Positions 9,325-18,252 of a DNA stretch of 64,000 bases are shown in pieces. Where the stretch lies: contig JBEBXQ010000002.1 in NCBI GenBank assembly GCA_040391535.1, positions 1 through 64,000 on the forward strand, read 5' to 3'. This DNA is from JBEBXQ01 sp040391535 (GTDB lineage Bacteria; Bacteroidota; Bacteroidia; Cytophagales; Spirosomataceae). Below the pieces are notes generated by a model. That model was not told where the DNA came from. It searched no databases and was given only the letters and a program-made list of their open reading frames with translations. Position 1 is the stretch's first letter. Each line of letters opens with the position of its first letter. The position numbers were made by a program, and so were the translations under genes.

Positions 9325-9464
9325 ATCCGAATTGATTATATTAACACTTTGAAATTCCGGTTTCAGCATATCCGGAAATCAGCACTTCTGATAAACGGTC
9401 TGACCGACAGCATATTTTATCCGGAAACCAGCTGAAAACCAATAAAAACTTTCCGGCAAATTAT

Positions 9465-9503
9465 AAAAAAAGGTCCATCTGACATTTCAAACGAACCTTT
9501 TTT
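9465..9503 (-). terminator. terminator downstream of sppA
   Basis: Read on the minus strand, an 11-base-pair stem (AAAAAAGGTTC with GGACCTTTTTT, one G-T pair) encloses a 16-base loop and ends in six or more T residues, 22 bases after the sppA stop. The A/T flanks make it usable from both directions. Confidence 0.75.
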
Positions 9504-9524
9504 ACTATACTCTTTACAGCTGGG

Positions 9525-11297
9525 TCAATGAATATTAAATTCAAAAGGCAGACGGGTTTGTAAGCCTCTCATATTAACCAGCTTCTGATACAAGGACGCA
9601 TATTGGGTTAATTCACCCAGTTTATTCTGCAACGCTTTTTCTTCGATGTTGCCGGTCAGTTTGTTGATAATATCTTCCAGCATATCTTTTTTGGCAGGGT
9701 AATACCGGACTCTGTAATCACCTTTTTCCAGATTAGCAGCATTTGCTGCCACTTCCACCGCGTCATCAAGTCCACCCAGAATATCTACCAGTCCGTTCTC
9801 TTTGGCTTCATTTCCGGACCACACCCTTCCTTTCGCCAGTTCTTTCAGTTTTTCTACCGGCATTTTTCTGCCTTCGGCTGCTTTGGCAGTAAAATTCTCG
9901 TAACCTTCATCTACATATTTCTGAATACGGCTTTTTTCAAAGTCCGTCATTTCATGCGTAATGGTAGGCCAATCGGCATGCGCGGAAGTCGTTACACGAT
10001 CAAAAGTAACGCCGATCTTTTTCGACATAAAATCTTCAATGTTAAACATCAGCCCGAAGATCCCGATAGAACCTGTAATGGTATTAGGCTGAGCAACGAT
10101 GGTATCACAAGCCATAGCCATGTAATATCCACCTGACGCAGCGACATCGGACATGGAAGCGATCACAGGTTTTTTACCGGCTGCCTTTTTGATGTCATTC
10201 CACATCACATCAGAGGCCAGGCTACTGCCACCAGGCGAATTAATCCTGATCACAATGGCTTTCACTTTATCATCATCACGCAGCTTGCGAAGATCTTTTA
10301 CAAATTTTTCGGAGGTGATATAGCCACTTTCGTTGCTTCCTGAAATAATCTCACCCTCGGCGACCAGCACTGCAACCCTTTTATTGGCGTCCCCTTCTGT
10401 CTTTTTGACCTGAGGAGCATCAAGGTATTTACCGTAAGAAATATAATTGATCTTTTTGGCACTATCCATCCCGAGGCCCTTTCTGATTTCATTTTCAAAA
10501 TCATCTTCATAACCTACTTCAGAAACCAGTTGATTGTTCAGGGCACTTTGAGGATTATAAATCAGCAGAGAATCGGAATAATGCCGCAATTTTTCCACCG
10601 GCAGTTTACGGCTTTCTGCGATATTCGTCAGGTAATGGGTGTAAAGCCCATTGATCAGCGCTGAAGTCTGCAGCTTGCTTTCCTCACTCATATTCGTACG
10701 GATAAAAGGCTCCACAGCACTTTTAAACTCCCCTACCTTAAATACCAGCGGCTTGATATCCAGCTTATCGAAAGTACCTTTATAAAATTCGTATTCACTT
10801 ACAAAGCCGTTCCACTCAAACTCTCCGGCCGGATTAAGAAAAATATGGTCTGCTACCGACGCCAGGTAATACCCTTTTTCGGTGTAATATTCGGAGTAAG
10901 CATAAATCTGTTTTCCGCTGTTTTTAAAGCTGATCAGTTCATTTCTGATTTCCTCAAGCGTCGCCCATCCGGCAGAAGAAGAACCCGACTGCAGATAAAT
11001 CCCTTTTATCTTATCATCAGCGGCGGCTTTTCTGATAACGTCTTTTATATCTTTCAACCCAAGTACATTACTATTTCCGGCAAACGGGCCTCCCAGATCA
11101 GCAAAAGGATTATCTTCAGCCACTTCATTGATACGCTGGGTTAAATCAAGCCTGAGAATACTGTTTTCCTTCACGGTTACCGTTTCACTGGCAGAAGAAA
11201 AGACACTCCCGATGCCTACCAGCATAAACACAAAAACAAAAAAGAACAGCATCAGGCCTACTACCGTCGCCAATACATATTTCAGAAAATTCAACAT
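9525..11297 (-). CDS. sppA: signal peptide peptidase SppA, 67 kDa type
   Basis: The 590-residue product is a double-domain SppA, the membrane-bound serine protease that degrades cleaved signal peptides. One membrane anchor lies at residues 7-30. The first half carries the catalytic lysine, Lys192, in GEFKSAVEPF, matching E. coli Lys209; the second half carries the nucleophile Ser388 in DVAASGGYYMA and the following TGSIGIFG. The Ser/Lys dyad across two domains is the hallmark of the long form. The gene stands alone: divergent from the sixA-like gene with about 200 bases between, and ended by a terminator. Confidence 0.95.
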   Translation of the reverse strand: MLNFLKYVLATVVGLMLFFFVFVFMLVGIGSVFSSASETVTVKENSILRLDLTQRINEVAEDNPFADLGGPFAGNSNVLGLKDIKDVIRKAAADDKIKGIYLQSGSSSAGWATLEEIRNELISFKNSGKQIYAYSEYYTEKGYYLASVADHIFLNPAGEFEWNGFVSEYEFYKGTFDKLDIKPLVFKVGEFKSAVEPFIRTNMSEESKLQTSALINGLYTHYLTNIAESRKLPVEKLRHYSDSLLIYNPQSALNNQLVSEVGYEDDFENEIRKGLGMDSAKKINYISYGKYLDAPQVKKTEGDANKRVAVLVAEGEIISGSNESGYITSEKFVKDLRKLRDDDKVKAIVIRINSPGGSSLASDVMWNDIKKAAGKKPVIASMSDVAASGGYYMAMACDTIVAQPNTITGSIGIFGLMFNIEDFMSKKIGVTFDRVTTSAHADWPTITHEMTDFEKSRIQKYVDEGYENFTAKAAEGRKMPVEKLKELAKGRVWSGNEAKENGLVDILGGLDDAVEVAANAANLEKGDYRVRYYPAKKDMLEDIINKLTGNIEEKALQNKLGELTQYASLYQKLVNMRGLQTRLPFEFNIH

Positions 11298-11452
11298 ATT
11301 CTTTATAACTCGTTCAGTTGTTACGTTTGCGTAATTTTACAACAAAAATAAATTTAAAACACAGAACATTCCTCAATATTTACCTTAATGGCAGATTTCA
11401 GTCCTTTAACGGTAAATTTCAGTGAGGATATTTCAGCAGTTAGAATTATTAA

Positions 11453-11460
11453 TACATTTG
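11453..11460 (+). promoter_or_regulatory. possible -7 promoter box of the sixA-like gene
   Basis: TACATTTG matches the Bacteroidota -7 element TAnnTTTG exactly, 42 bases before the start codon. At a 19-base spacing upstream the triplet is TTT (11431-11433) instead of the TTG of the consensus. Confidence 0.45.
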
Positions 11461-11502
11461 CAGATAGCAATCTAACACTCACAAGACTGATTCTGCTTAC
11501 CA

Positions 11503-12009
11503 ATGAAAAAAACTTTAATTCTGATCCGTCACGCAGAGGCAGAAGATCCGGCTCCCATGTCCAGTGATTTCGAACGTGAGCTCACCACTAAAGGAATAAT
11601 GGATTCTGCCAGAACCGGTGGTTATCTGGCACTGAAAAATATTCATCCTGACAAGTGGATTGCCAGTTCAGCTTTCCGGACACTGACCACTGCAAAAGTA
11701 ATCATGGAGCGGTTAAAGGCTGATACAGACTCGATCATCAGTACGCGGGATTTATACGGCGGTGGACTCCAGGCTTATCTGAAAGCCGTTAACTCGGTCC
11801 CGGAAGATTGTGAAATCATAGCACTGGTGGGCCACAACCCTGATATTTCCTACTTTGCAGAATATCTGACCCATGATGATTTTATTTCAATGAGCAAATG
11901 TAGCGTTATGATCATTACATTCGACGGACTGCAATGGGCAGAAATTTCCGGCAGAACCGGTAAATCTGAAAAATATTTCACCCCTAAAACACTTCTGACA
12001 GACGAATAA
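11503..12009 (+). CDS. SixA-like histidine phosphatase
   Basis: A 168-residue member of the histidine phosphatase (phosphoglycerate-mutase-like) superfamily. The RHG-type motif is LILIRHAEAE with Arg9 and His10, a second Arg lies in SSAFRTLTTA (about 59), and the second His in LVGHNPD (His111). E. coli SixA removes phosphate from phosphohistidine; the actual substrate here is unknown. The next gene starts two bases after its stop, so translational coupling is likely. Confidence 0.88.
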   Translation: MKKTLILIRHAEAEDPAPMSSDFERELTTKGIMDSARTGGYLALKNIHPDKWIASSAFRTLTTAKVIMERLKADTDSIISTRDLYGGGLQAYLKAVNSVPEDCEIIALVGHNPDISYFAEYLTHDDFISMSKCSVMIITFDGLQWAEISGRTGKSEKYFTPKTLLTDE

Positions 12010-12011
12010 AA

Positions 12012-12206
12012 ATGAAACCGAATAAGAACAGAAAGATATTTATCATTGCTTTTTTCCTCTTTCTTGCCACCGTGCTGTTCCTGCTTTTTGATATGGCACG
12101 GCACACTACCGCTCCGTGGAATAAAACAAAATCCATTGAAAGAGTAACGAATGATTCACTATCACTGCCCGATGACGGTTTACTGCCTGACAGTCTGTTA
12201 AAATAA
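12012..12206 (+). CDS. small single-pass membrane protein
   Basis: A 64-residue protein that starts two bases after the phosphatase stop codon. It has a basic N terminus (KPNKNRK), one strong hydrophobic helix at about residues 9-27 (IFIIAFFLFLATVLFLLF) and an acidic/polar tail outside. I recognise no family. The tight spacing and the hairpin directly after its stop support a real gene co-transcribed with the phosphatase. A longer open frame antisense to it has no supporting features. Confidence 0.55.
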   Translation: MKPNKNRKIFIIAFFLFLATVLFLLFDMARHTTAPWNKTKSIERVTNDSLSLPDDGLLPDSLLK

Positions 12207-12248
12207 TAACGCTGCAGCTGGTGAAACAATCACCACTTACAGCGTTAT
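12206..12248. terminator. hairpin between convergent genes, probable bidirectional terminator
   Basis: A two-part inverted repeat: outer arms ATAACGCTG (12206-12214) and CAGCGTTAT (12240-12248), then a symmetric 5-base internal loop, then GGTGA and TCACC around a 5-base tip. It lies exactly between two convergent genes, but no long T tract follows. Confidence 0.55.
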
Positions 12249-12271
12249 CCTGTTATTTATCGTACCTGCAA

Positions 12272-12883
12272 TTAATTCAGTGCAACAGCACCGTCTGCAA
12301 CCAGATCAACCGTTAAGGTAAATTCATCTTCAATCGCTTTATCGCCCAGGTTTTCAAAAAAGTTTCCTGAACGGAATTTGATATCATACTTTGTACGGTC
12401 AACTTTAATCGTAGCATTCGCCCTGATCAGATTTTTATCCGCTTTGACAACTGCAGGAAAATTCACTTTATTGGTAATGCCTTTGATGGTCAGGTTTCCC
12501 TGAATTTCGTAATTATCGCCGGTCGTTTTTTTGACACTGGTAATCGCCAGATTTGCTTTTGGGAACTGGTCAGTGGCAAAGAAATCATTATTTTTAAGGT
12601 GAGCTGTCAGCCGTGCGTTTCCTTTTTCATCTTTAACATCCTCTACCGTAAGTGCATTGACGTCAATTTCAAAATTCCCTCCTTTCAGGACGTTCCCGTC
12701 AAGTACCAGTACACCGTTAGTCAGCGGTACTTTGCCATAGTGTTCACCGGTAACTTTTTTAGCATGCCATTTTACTGTGCTCGCACTGCTGTTTACACTT
12801 AATTTACGATCTTCAAATGTAGTGGCTGCCAATACTGTAAAGGCCATTACTGCCATCATTAAGGTTATCGTGTACTTTTTCAT
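12272..12883 (-). CDS. YceI-family periplasmic protein
   Basis: A signal peptide (MKKYTITLMMAVMAFTVLAA) is followed by the YceI lipocalin-like barrel: STVKWHAKKVTGEHYGKVPLTNGVL near residue 38, FEIDVNALTVEDVKDEKGNARLTAHLKNNDFF around 70-102, and IKGITNKVNFPAVV near 133. Total 203 residues, the usual size. YceI proteins bind polyisoprenoid-like lipids in the periplasm, but their roles in Bacteroidota are largely unknown. The gene is single and convergent with the phosphatase pair. Confidence 0.92.
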   Translation of the reverse strand: MKKYTITLMMAVMAFTVLAATTFEDRKLSVNSSASTVKWHAKKVTGEHYGKVPLTNGVLVLDGNVLKGGNFEIDVNALTVEDVKDEKGNARLTAHLKNNDFFATDQFPKANLAITSVKKTTGDNYEIQGNLTIKGITNKVNFPAVVKADKNLIRANATIKVDRTKYDIKFRSGNFFENLGDKAIEDEFTLTVDLVADGAVALN

Positions 12884-13267
12884 AAAGGCAAATAATTGAG
12901 AGGTTGATTAGTTTAATAATGAATAAAAATAGACACAATCGGAAGATTATCATGCTTTTCTTTTTGTCAAAACGTCCAACACAGAAAAAGTACCGATAAA
13001 ATACCCAAATCCATAGATTAAGTCTTAAAACTGTCGGTCTTCAAAATAACCGATATGCTGCATTAATAAACAGAAAATCATGCTCTTCAAAAAGGTAGCC
13101 GGGCACAGAGCGCCCGGTACGCTTACCAACCAAATCACTATACTTTTATTAATATCAACTGTTTGTTCTAACGATAAACTATTATCCTATAATTCCGATA
13201 GACAAACTAAGTTTAAAAGTTTTAAAAAACCAAATACTATCTGTCATTTTTCAGATAAGCGATCCGT
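12884..13267. other. intergenic region, mostly AT-rich
   Basis: A 384-base gap between two minus-strand genes. It contains the terminator at 13089-13120 and, presumably near 12900-12960, the yceI promoter, though no box fits the consensus well. An open frame on the plus strand at 13080-13280 runs through the terminator and has no protein-like composition. Confidence 0.4.
13089..13120 (-). terminator. terminator downstream of the phosphodiesterase gene
   Basis: On the minus strand GTACCGGGC pairs with GCCCGGCTAC (one bulged base) around a 7-base loop and is followed by CTTTTTG. It is a GC-rich hairpin in an AT-rich gap, about 150 bases past the stop at 13268. Confidence 0.6.
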
Positions 13268-14044
13268 TTATAATTTCTGAATGAAGGCTGATAACGGCTG
13301 AATGTGATCTGTATTGATAAAATCCACCTTCAGGCGGATCATCAGCTGCCAGGCTGTTTCATGGTCGGGTGTTGCCCAGAACCGGATTCTTTTTCCCTGC
13401 CGGTGCACCTGCTGTATCACAGCCTCCAGTTTTACGCTGTCTCCGGGAGCGATGGCTCCGTCTCCTTTCCAGCGGCTGTATTTTGTAAATGACTGGCTTA
13501 TCATGCCTAACCTGTTTAACTGCTCCGGGGTATAGGGTATGTCGGGACGGCCATCAAAAAAGAGGTAAGCCGGATACATGGAAAACTGTGCCGGTGGTGG
13601 GGTATTTCCACTGATTACCACCTGCACGTTTCCTTCTGGCAGCAGCATCTTCCGATAGGGTTCCAATGTCCTGATCAATGCCGGCATTGTCAGTTCATAT
13701 CCGGTTTTCAGGTCAATCAGCAGCACCATCCTGCGGGATTTATCCGCATAAACGGATCCGCCGTTTTTCTCAAATTTTTCGAGCAATGGTTTCAGATAGA
13801 GGCTTTCCAGTGTCCTCGATTTTGCTATTTCATGCGCGTCATGGGCTACATAAAGCGTATCCGAAACCAGATGGACATCAGCCTCCACAGACCCAAACCC
13901 ATGATTATAAGCTTCAAAAAACGGATTTTCCTGCTCATAATCATTATGGGAATGGGCATTAGCAACTGTATACCTGCCGTTTTGGGCAACTGCCGATGTA
14001 ACCAGAACCGAGGCGATCACAACGGTACAAATAAATCTTTTCAT
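13268..14044 (-). CDS. secreted PLC/GDPD-like phosphodiesterase
   Basis: A signal peptide (MKRFICTVVIASVLVTSAVAQ) precedes a 237-residue TIM-barrel phosphodiesterase domain. The opening AHSHNDYEQENPFFEAYNHGFGSVEADVHLVSDTLYVAHDAHE contains the paired His, Glu and Asp of the PI-PLC/glycerophosphodiesterase superfamily, of the subtype related to fungal AIM6. LLIDLKTGYE is the next active-site strand, and KRIRFWATPDHETAWQLMIRLKVDFINTDH resembles the closing WTVN-type segment. Substrate unknown, probably a phosphodiester outside the cytoplasm. Single gene with its own terminator. Confidence 0.82.
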   Translation of the reverse strand: MKRFICTVVIASVLVTSAVAQNGRYTVANAHSHNDYEQENPFFEAYNHGFGSVEADVHLVSDTLYVAHDAHEIAKSRTLESLYLKPLLEKFEKNGGSVYADKSRRMVLLIDLKTGYELTMPALIRTLEPYRKMLLPEGNVQVVISGNTPPPAQFSMYPAYLFFDGRPDIPYTPEQLNRLGMISQSFTKYSRWKGDGAIAPGDSVKLEAVIQQVHRQGKRIRFWATPDHETAWQLMIRLKVDFINTDHIQPLSAFIQKL

Positions 14045-14122
14045 TTTCAGAAACGGGTTTCATGATTTTGATGGACACCCAAATATATCATTAATTACGG
14101 ATCTGAGAATTTTAAATTATTG

Positions 14123-17100
14123 TCAACCCTTCACTTCAATTTTCGGTGGCAGCAGCTTGTACAAAACGGGAGTTACGATCCGGGAAAGCAGCGTTGAACT
14201 GATCAGTCCGCCGATCAGTACCCAGGCCAGGGGCGAATACAAGGGGTTTCCTTCCAGTGCCAGTGGGGTTAATCCTCCGATAGCCGTCAGCGATGTCAGG
14301 ACAATCGGCACGAAACGTATTTCCCCGGCGTGTTCAATTGCCTTGAGTAACGGCATACCTTCAGCCCTGAGCTGATTGGTAAAATCTACCAGCAATATGG
14401 AATTCTTGACCTCTATCCCGATCAGGGCTATCAACCCTATCACCGCTACAAAAGACAAGGGATAACCTACCAGCCACAACGCTGAAAAAGCACCGATAAT
14501 GCCTAACGGAATAACCGAAAGCACAATCAGCGAACTTTTGAATGTACCGAATTCAAGAATTAGCACGCCCAGAAAGCCAAAAGCCGTAATGACCAGAATA
14601 ACCCCCATCCCTCCGAATGACCGCTCCCGTGCTTCGAGCTCACCGGCAGCTTTGTAATAAAATCCTTCCGGGAAATCATAGGCATCAAGTTTAGCGAGGA
14701 TTTCATTGTATACGTTGTCGACCAGATAATCACTTTTTACATGGGCCGAAATGGTTACGTACCTGTCTTTTTCATAATGCCTGATCTGGTTGGCTCCCGT
14801 TTCAAAGCCTATGTCTGCAATTTGTTTCAGCGGAATGGCCTGCCCTGTCAGCGTATTGACATACAGATTTTCAAGATTCTGCAATGTCGCTACCTTTCCT
14901 TTGGGCGTGGTAACATGCAGAATATAATCATCGCCGCTCTGATCTGTAAACGTACCGATCTGAAGACCCGCCACACCCAATCTGATTGTTCTGTTAATAT
15001 CAGCTACAGACATACCTGCCATACCGGCTTTTTCCTTATTGATCTTTATGCGTAAATCCGTTTTCAGATTGGATAGCGGGTTATTGACATAAATCGTGCC
15101 GGGTGTTTCCTGGACGGTCCGCTCCACATCACCGGCAATGTCCCGCAGTTTATTCAGCTCTTCCCCAAAAATACGGATGGCAACCGGTGCCTCGGTATTG
15201 GGTCCCTGCTCAAAATCTTTCACTTCTATCCTGGCGCCGGCGACACTCATCAGCTCTTTCCGCAGCTCATCTATCAGTACGGATTTCTGCTCGGGACGTA
15301 TATCGTGATGAAGCTGCACAAAAAATTCGGCATAGTTGGCCGCTTCGGACCTTTGCAGTACATTATAATAAATCCTGGGATTGCCCATTCCGGCATTGGT
15401 GGTTACAAATGCTACTTCATCCTTTGCCAGCAATGCTTTTTCCACCTTCCCTGTAAACCGCAGTGTTTCGCTCAGGGCCGTCCCGTCAGGCGTTTCAAGG
15501 GTCACGATAAACATGGGCTTTTCGGATTTGGGAAACAGGGAGAATCCGATAACTCCCGGAATCATCAATGATCCGCCAAACAGCAATACGGCCAGCAATA
15601 AAGTTGGAACCGGGTGCAGCAATCCCCAGTGAAGCAATCGTGAGTAAGTCCCGCTGATCAGTTTTTTCAGTGCTCTCAGAAATACATTTCCTTCAGGATG
15701 ATGATCCGGTTTCAGTAAACGGCTGCTGATAAACGGAACAATCGTTAATGAAACCAGCAATGAAGCCAGAATGGTCATTGTTACCGACATGGGCAGACTC
15801 CTGATAAAATCCCCTGACGCTTCGGGCATAAAATTCAAAGGCAGAAAAGCAAAAATAAGGGTAACCGTACATCCGATCACCGCCAGGGTAATCTGGCGTG
15901 TGGCTTTGATTGCAGCCTCTTTGGGCGGAAAGCCGTCACGCATCCACCTTTCAATGTTTTCTACCACTACAATAGAGTCATCTACCAGTATTCCCAGGGC
16001 AACGATCATCCCTACAATACTGAGCTGATTCATACTAAAACCGAGGTAGTCTATTGCAGCCAGTCCTATAGCCAGTGAAAGCGGAATCGAAATCATGACC
16101 ACGAGTGCGGCCCGGAAGCCAAGCGGCAATAACGTAAGTGAAACCAGCAAAATGGCAATCCCGAAATCCGTTGCGAATCTGCCCAGCCGCCGGTTGACAC
16201 TTTCTGACTGATCAAAGTTTTTCACCAGTTTAATATGTGCCGGCAGCGTGCTTTCGAACTTTCCGATCACCGGGTTCATTTTCTCTCCTACCTGTGTGAT
16301 ATTTTTCCCTTCTTTCTGTGCCGCAGTCACCAGCACGCAGCGATGCCCGTTCAGCCGGGTAATATGGGTTTCTTCCTGATAACCATACGCGACCTCCGCA
16401 ATATCTCCCAGGCGGATAATACTTTTACCATCCGTTGAAACAACGGTATTCCGGATTTCATCCAATGATTCGTAATCTCCGCTCGACTTGATATTGAATT
16501 TCCTGGTCCCTACCTGAATGCTTCCTCCGGGTATGGTGTAATTCTCTGCCTGCAGGGCACCTACCACCTGGTTCACAGGCACATGCTGCTGAGCCATTTT
16601 TTCTACGTCAAGCAATATCCTGACCATCCCTTCCGGATACCCCCAGTCCTCTACATTTTTAAGGTCCTTTACCTTGGTAAGGTCTTTTCTGAGCTGGTCG
16701 GCATACTCGCCTATTTCCTTATCGGAAGCAGTTTCGGACACCAGGGCAATCTGCACAATATTGACATCCGTCGGGGAAAAACGATAAATCTCCGTACGGA
16801 AAATCCCTTCAGGCAATTCCCCTTTTACGGCATCCATTTCCCTGATCAGCTCCTGGTACTTCTCGTCAGGATCTTCACTATAGTCAAATTCAATCACCAC
16901 CACAGCCAGGCCGTCGTCCATGCTTGACCGGATATTCTTAACATTATCCAGCGCACTAAGCCTTTCTTCCACCTTATCGACGATCAGCTCCTCCATATCC
17001 TGGGCATCGGTACCGGGATGGACAAAAGCGATGGAAAAAAAGGGCGCGTAAAATTCAGGGTCCTCTCCACGGGGCATATTCAGCAATGAATTGATCCCCA

Positions 17101-17170
17101 AAGCCACCACACCCACAAACATCACCAGCATAAACTGCCAGTTTTTTACCGAAAATTCTGAAATATGCAT
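14123..17170 (-). CDS. RND efflux transporter, inner membrane pump
   Basis: The 1015-residue protein is an AcrB/HAE-type RND permease with twelve membrane helices in two repeats and two large periplasmic loops. The helix-4 proton relay is visible as LGILVDDSIVVVENIERW (about residue 395), and the second repeat has GLIALIGIEVKNSILLVDF. The start MHISEFSVKNWQFMLVMFVGVVALG is typical. The acidic pair fits the multidrug (hydrophobic/amphiphilic) type rather than heavy-metal CusA. It is the last gene of a minus-strand operon with its adaptor 12 bases upstream and the TolC protein before that, so the full tripartite pump is encoded here. No strong terminator seen after it. Confidence 0.95.
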   Translation of the reverse strand: MHISEFSVKNWQFMLVMFVGVVALGINSLLNMPRGEDPEFYAPFFSIAFVHPGTDAQDMEELIVDKVEERLSALDNVKNIRSSMDDGLAVVVIEFDYSEDPDEKYQELIREMDAVKGELPEGIFRTEIYRFSPTDVNIVQIALVSETASDKEIGEYADQLRKDLTKVKDLKNVEDWGYPEGMVRILLDVEKMAQQHVPVNQVVGALQAENYTIPGGSIQVGTRKFNIKSSGDYESLDEIRNTVVSTDGKSIIRLGDIAEVAYGYQEETHITRLNGHRCVLVTAAQKEGKNITQVGEKMNPVIGKFESTLPAHIKLVKNFDQSESVNRRLGRFATDFGIAILLVSLTLLPLGFRAALVVMISIPLSLAIGLAAIDYLGFSMNQLSIVGMIVALGILVDDSIVVVENIERWMRDGFPPKEAAIKATRQITLAVIGCTVTLIFAFLPLNFMPEASGDFIRSLPMSVTMTILASLLVSLTIVPFISSRLLKPDHHPEGNVFLRALKKLISGTYSRLLHWGLLHPVPTLLLAVLLFGGSLMIPGVIGFSLFPKSEKPMFIVTLETPDGTALSETLRFTGKVEKALLAKDEVAFVTTNAGMGNPRIYYNVLQRSEAANYAEFFVQLHHDIRPEQKSVLIDELRKELMSVAGARIEVKDFEQGPNTEAPVAIRIFGEELNKLRDIAGDVERTVQETPGTIYVNNPLSNLKTDLRIKINKEKAGMAGMSVADINRTIRLGVAGLQIGTFTDQSGDDYILHVTTPKGKVATLQNLENLYVNTLTGQAIPLKQIADIGFETGANQIRHYEKDRYVTISAHVKSDYLVDNVYNEILAKLDAYDFPEGFYYKAAGELEARERSFGGMGVILVITAFGFLGVLILEFGTFKSSLIVLSVIPLGIIGAFSALWLVGYPLSFVAVIGLIALIGIEVKNSILLVDFTNQLRAEGMPLLKAIEHAGEIRFVPIVLTSLTAIGGLTPLALEGNPLYSPLAWVLIGGLISSTLLSRIVTPVLYKLLPPKIEVKG

Positions 17171-17182
17171 ACTTCGGGCGGT

Positions 17183-18235
17183 TTAATGAACGGGTTGAAT
17201 ATCAAGCGTGGCTCCTTCTCTCAGAAAGGCTGCCCCGGCTACAATCACGCGGTGCAGGGAATCAATACCACCTTCAATCAGCACTGTTTCTCCCTGAAGC
17301 GGACCTACGGAAACTTTCCGCTTAACGGCTTTCCCCTGTTCTTCCACAAAGACAAAACCCTCGTTCCCCTGCCCTTCCAGCAAGGCTTCTACCGGAATGG
17401 ACAGATACCGGGAGGCGCCCGATGTCTGAATATGCACTCTTCCGAATAACCCGGGAGCCAGTTTTTCCTTTTCAGGTACTACCCTCACCTCCACCTGATA
17501 TAACCGGGTCACAGGATCTGCCGCCTGTGCAAGCTGACTCACCTTTCCTTTCAGTTTTTTACGCGGATAGGCATCCAGATAAACCTCGGCCTGATCACCA
17601 ACCGCAAGACTTGCCCAGTCGCGGTCCGTTACACCTGCCTGCAATACCCAGCTATCCGACTGGCTGGACGAAATCCATAAAACCGGACTCCCGGGCCCTA
17701 CCAGCTCTCCTTCGTTAAAAAATTTGCGGGTGACCGTTCCGTTCAACGGAGAAATGATGCGAGAATATGCCTGGTTGAACTCCGCTACACTCGCCTGTTG
17801 TTGCGCCAGCTCATACGCCGTACGGGCATTTTCAAGCTGCTCCAGAGTGCCCGCTGTATCCTTCACCAGGTTCTGAACCCTTTTGTAGTCGCGTTCGGCT
17901 TTTTGAAAACCAAGCTGAGCCTGACTGCGCTGCGCGTTGATCTCTGTAAGATCCAGTGTGGCCAGCACCTGCCCCTTTCTGACTGCCTGCCCTTCCCGGG
18001 CATTGATCTCACGGATCACGCCTCCGGTTTTAAATCCTAACCGCGCCTCTTCGCTTGATGCCAAAACCCCTGCGACCTGCACCACATGATGCTGAAAAAC
18101 ATATTGAGGGATAGCCAGTATAACTGCTACCGGTTGGGCGTCATCAGGAATTGCTTCCTTTTGTTCTTCCTTACTGCTGCACGACTGAAACAGGAGCAGT
18201 CCTGACAGCCAAACTATGGATAAATGCGTTTTCAT
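17183..18235 (-). CDS. RND efflux periplasmic adaptor lipoprotein
   Basis: A 350-residue membrane fusion protein. The N terminus ends in LLLFQSCSSKEE, a lipoprotein signal of the Bacteroidota type, so the adaptor should be lipid-anchored. The lipoyl halves are at about 55-95 (GVIREINAREGQAVRKGQVLATLD) and 165-195 (SRIISPLNGTVTRKFFNEGELVGPG), joined by a coiled-coil hairpin, then beta-barrel and membrane-proximal domains (ending RVIVAGAAFLREGATLDI). It bridges the pump to the TolC channel. Spacing is 12 bases to the pump gene and 17 bases to the TolC gene. Confidence 0.94.
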   Translation of the reverse strand: MKTHLSIVWLSGLLLFQSCSSKEEQKEAIPDDAQPVAVILAIPQYVFQHHVVQVAGVLASSEEARLGFKTGGVIREINAREGQAVRKGQVLATLDLTEINAQRSQAQLGFQKAERDYKRVQNLVKDTAGTLEQLENARTAYELAQQQASVAEFNQAYSRIISPLNGTVTRKFFNEGELVGPGSPVLWISSSQSDSWVLQAGVTDRDWASLAVGDQAEVYLDAYPRKKLKGKVSQLAQAADPVTRLYQVEVRVVPEKEKLAPGLFGRVHIQTSGASRYLSIPVEALLEGQGNEGFVFVEEQGKAVKRKVSVGPLQGETVLIEGGIDSLHRVIVAGAAFLREGATLDIQPVH

Positions 18236-18252
18236 AGATCAGTATTAAAGTC

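Noticed and set aside
13080..13280. 66-codon open frame on the plus strand
   Set aside because: It runs through a GC-rich terminator hairpin and overlaps the end of the convergent gene; the translation is low-complexity.
15096..15632. Overlapping open frames antisense to the RND pump gene
   Set aside because: They mirror the codon pattern of the well-supported pump gene and show no independent motif.
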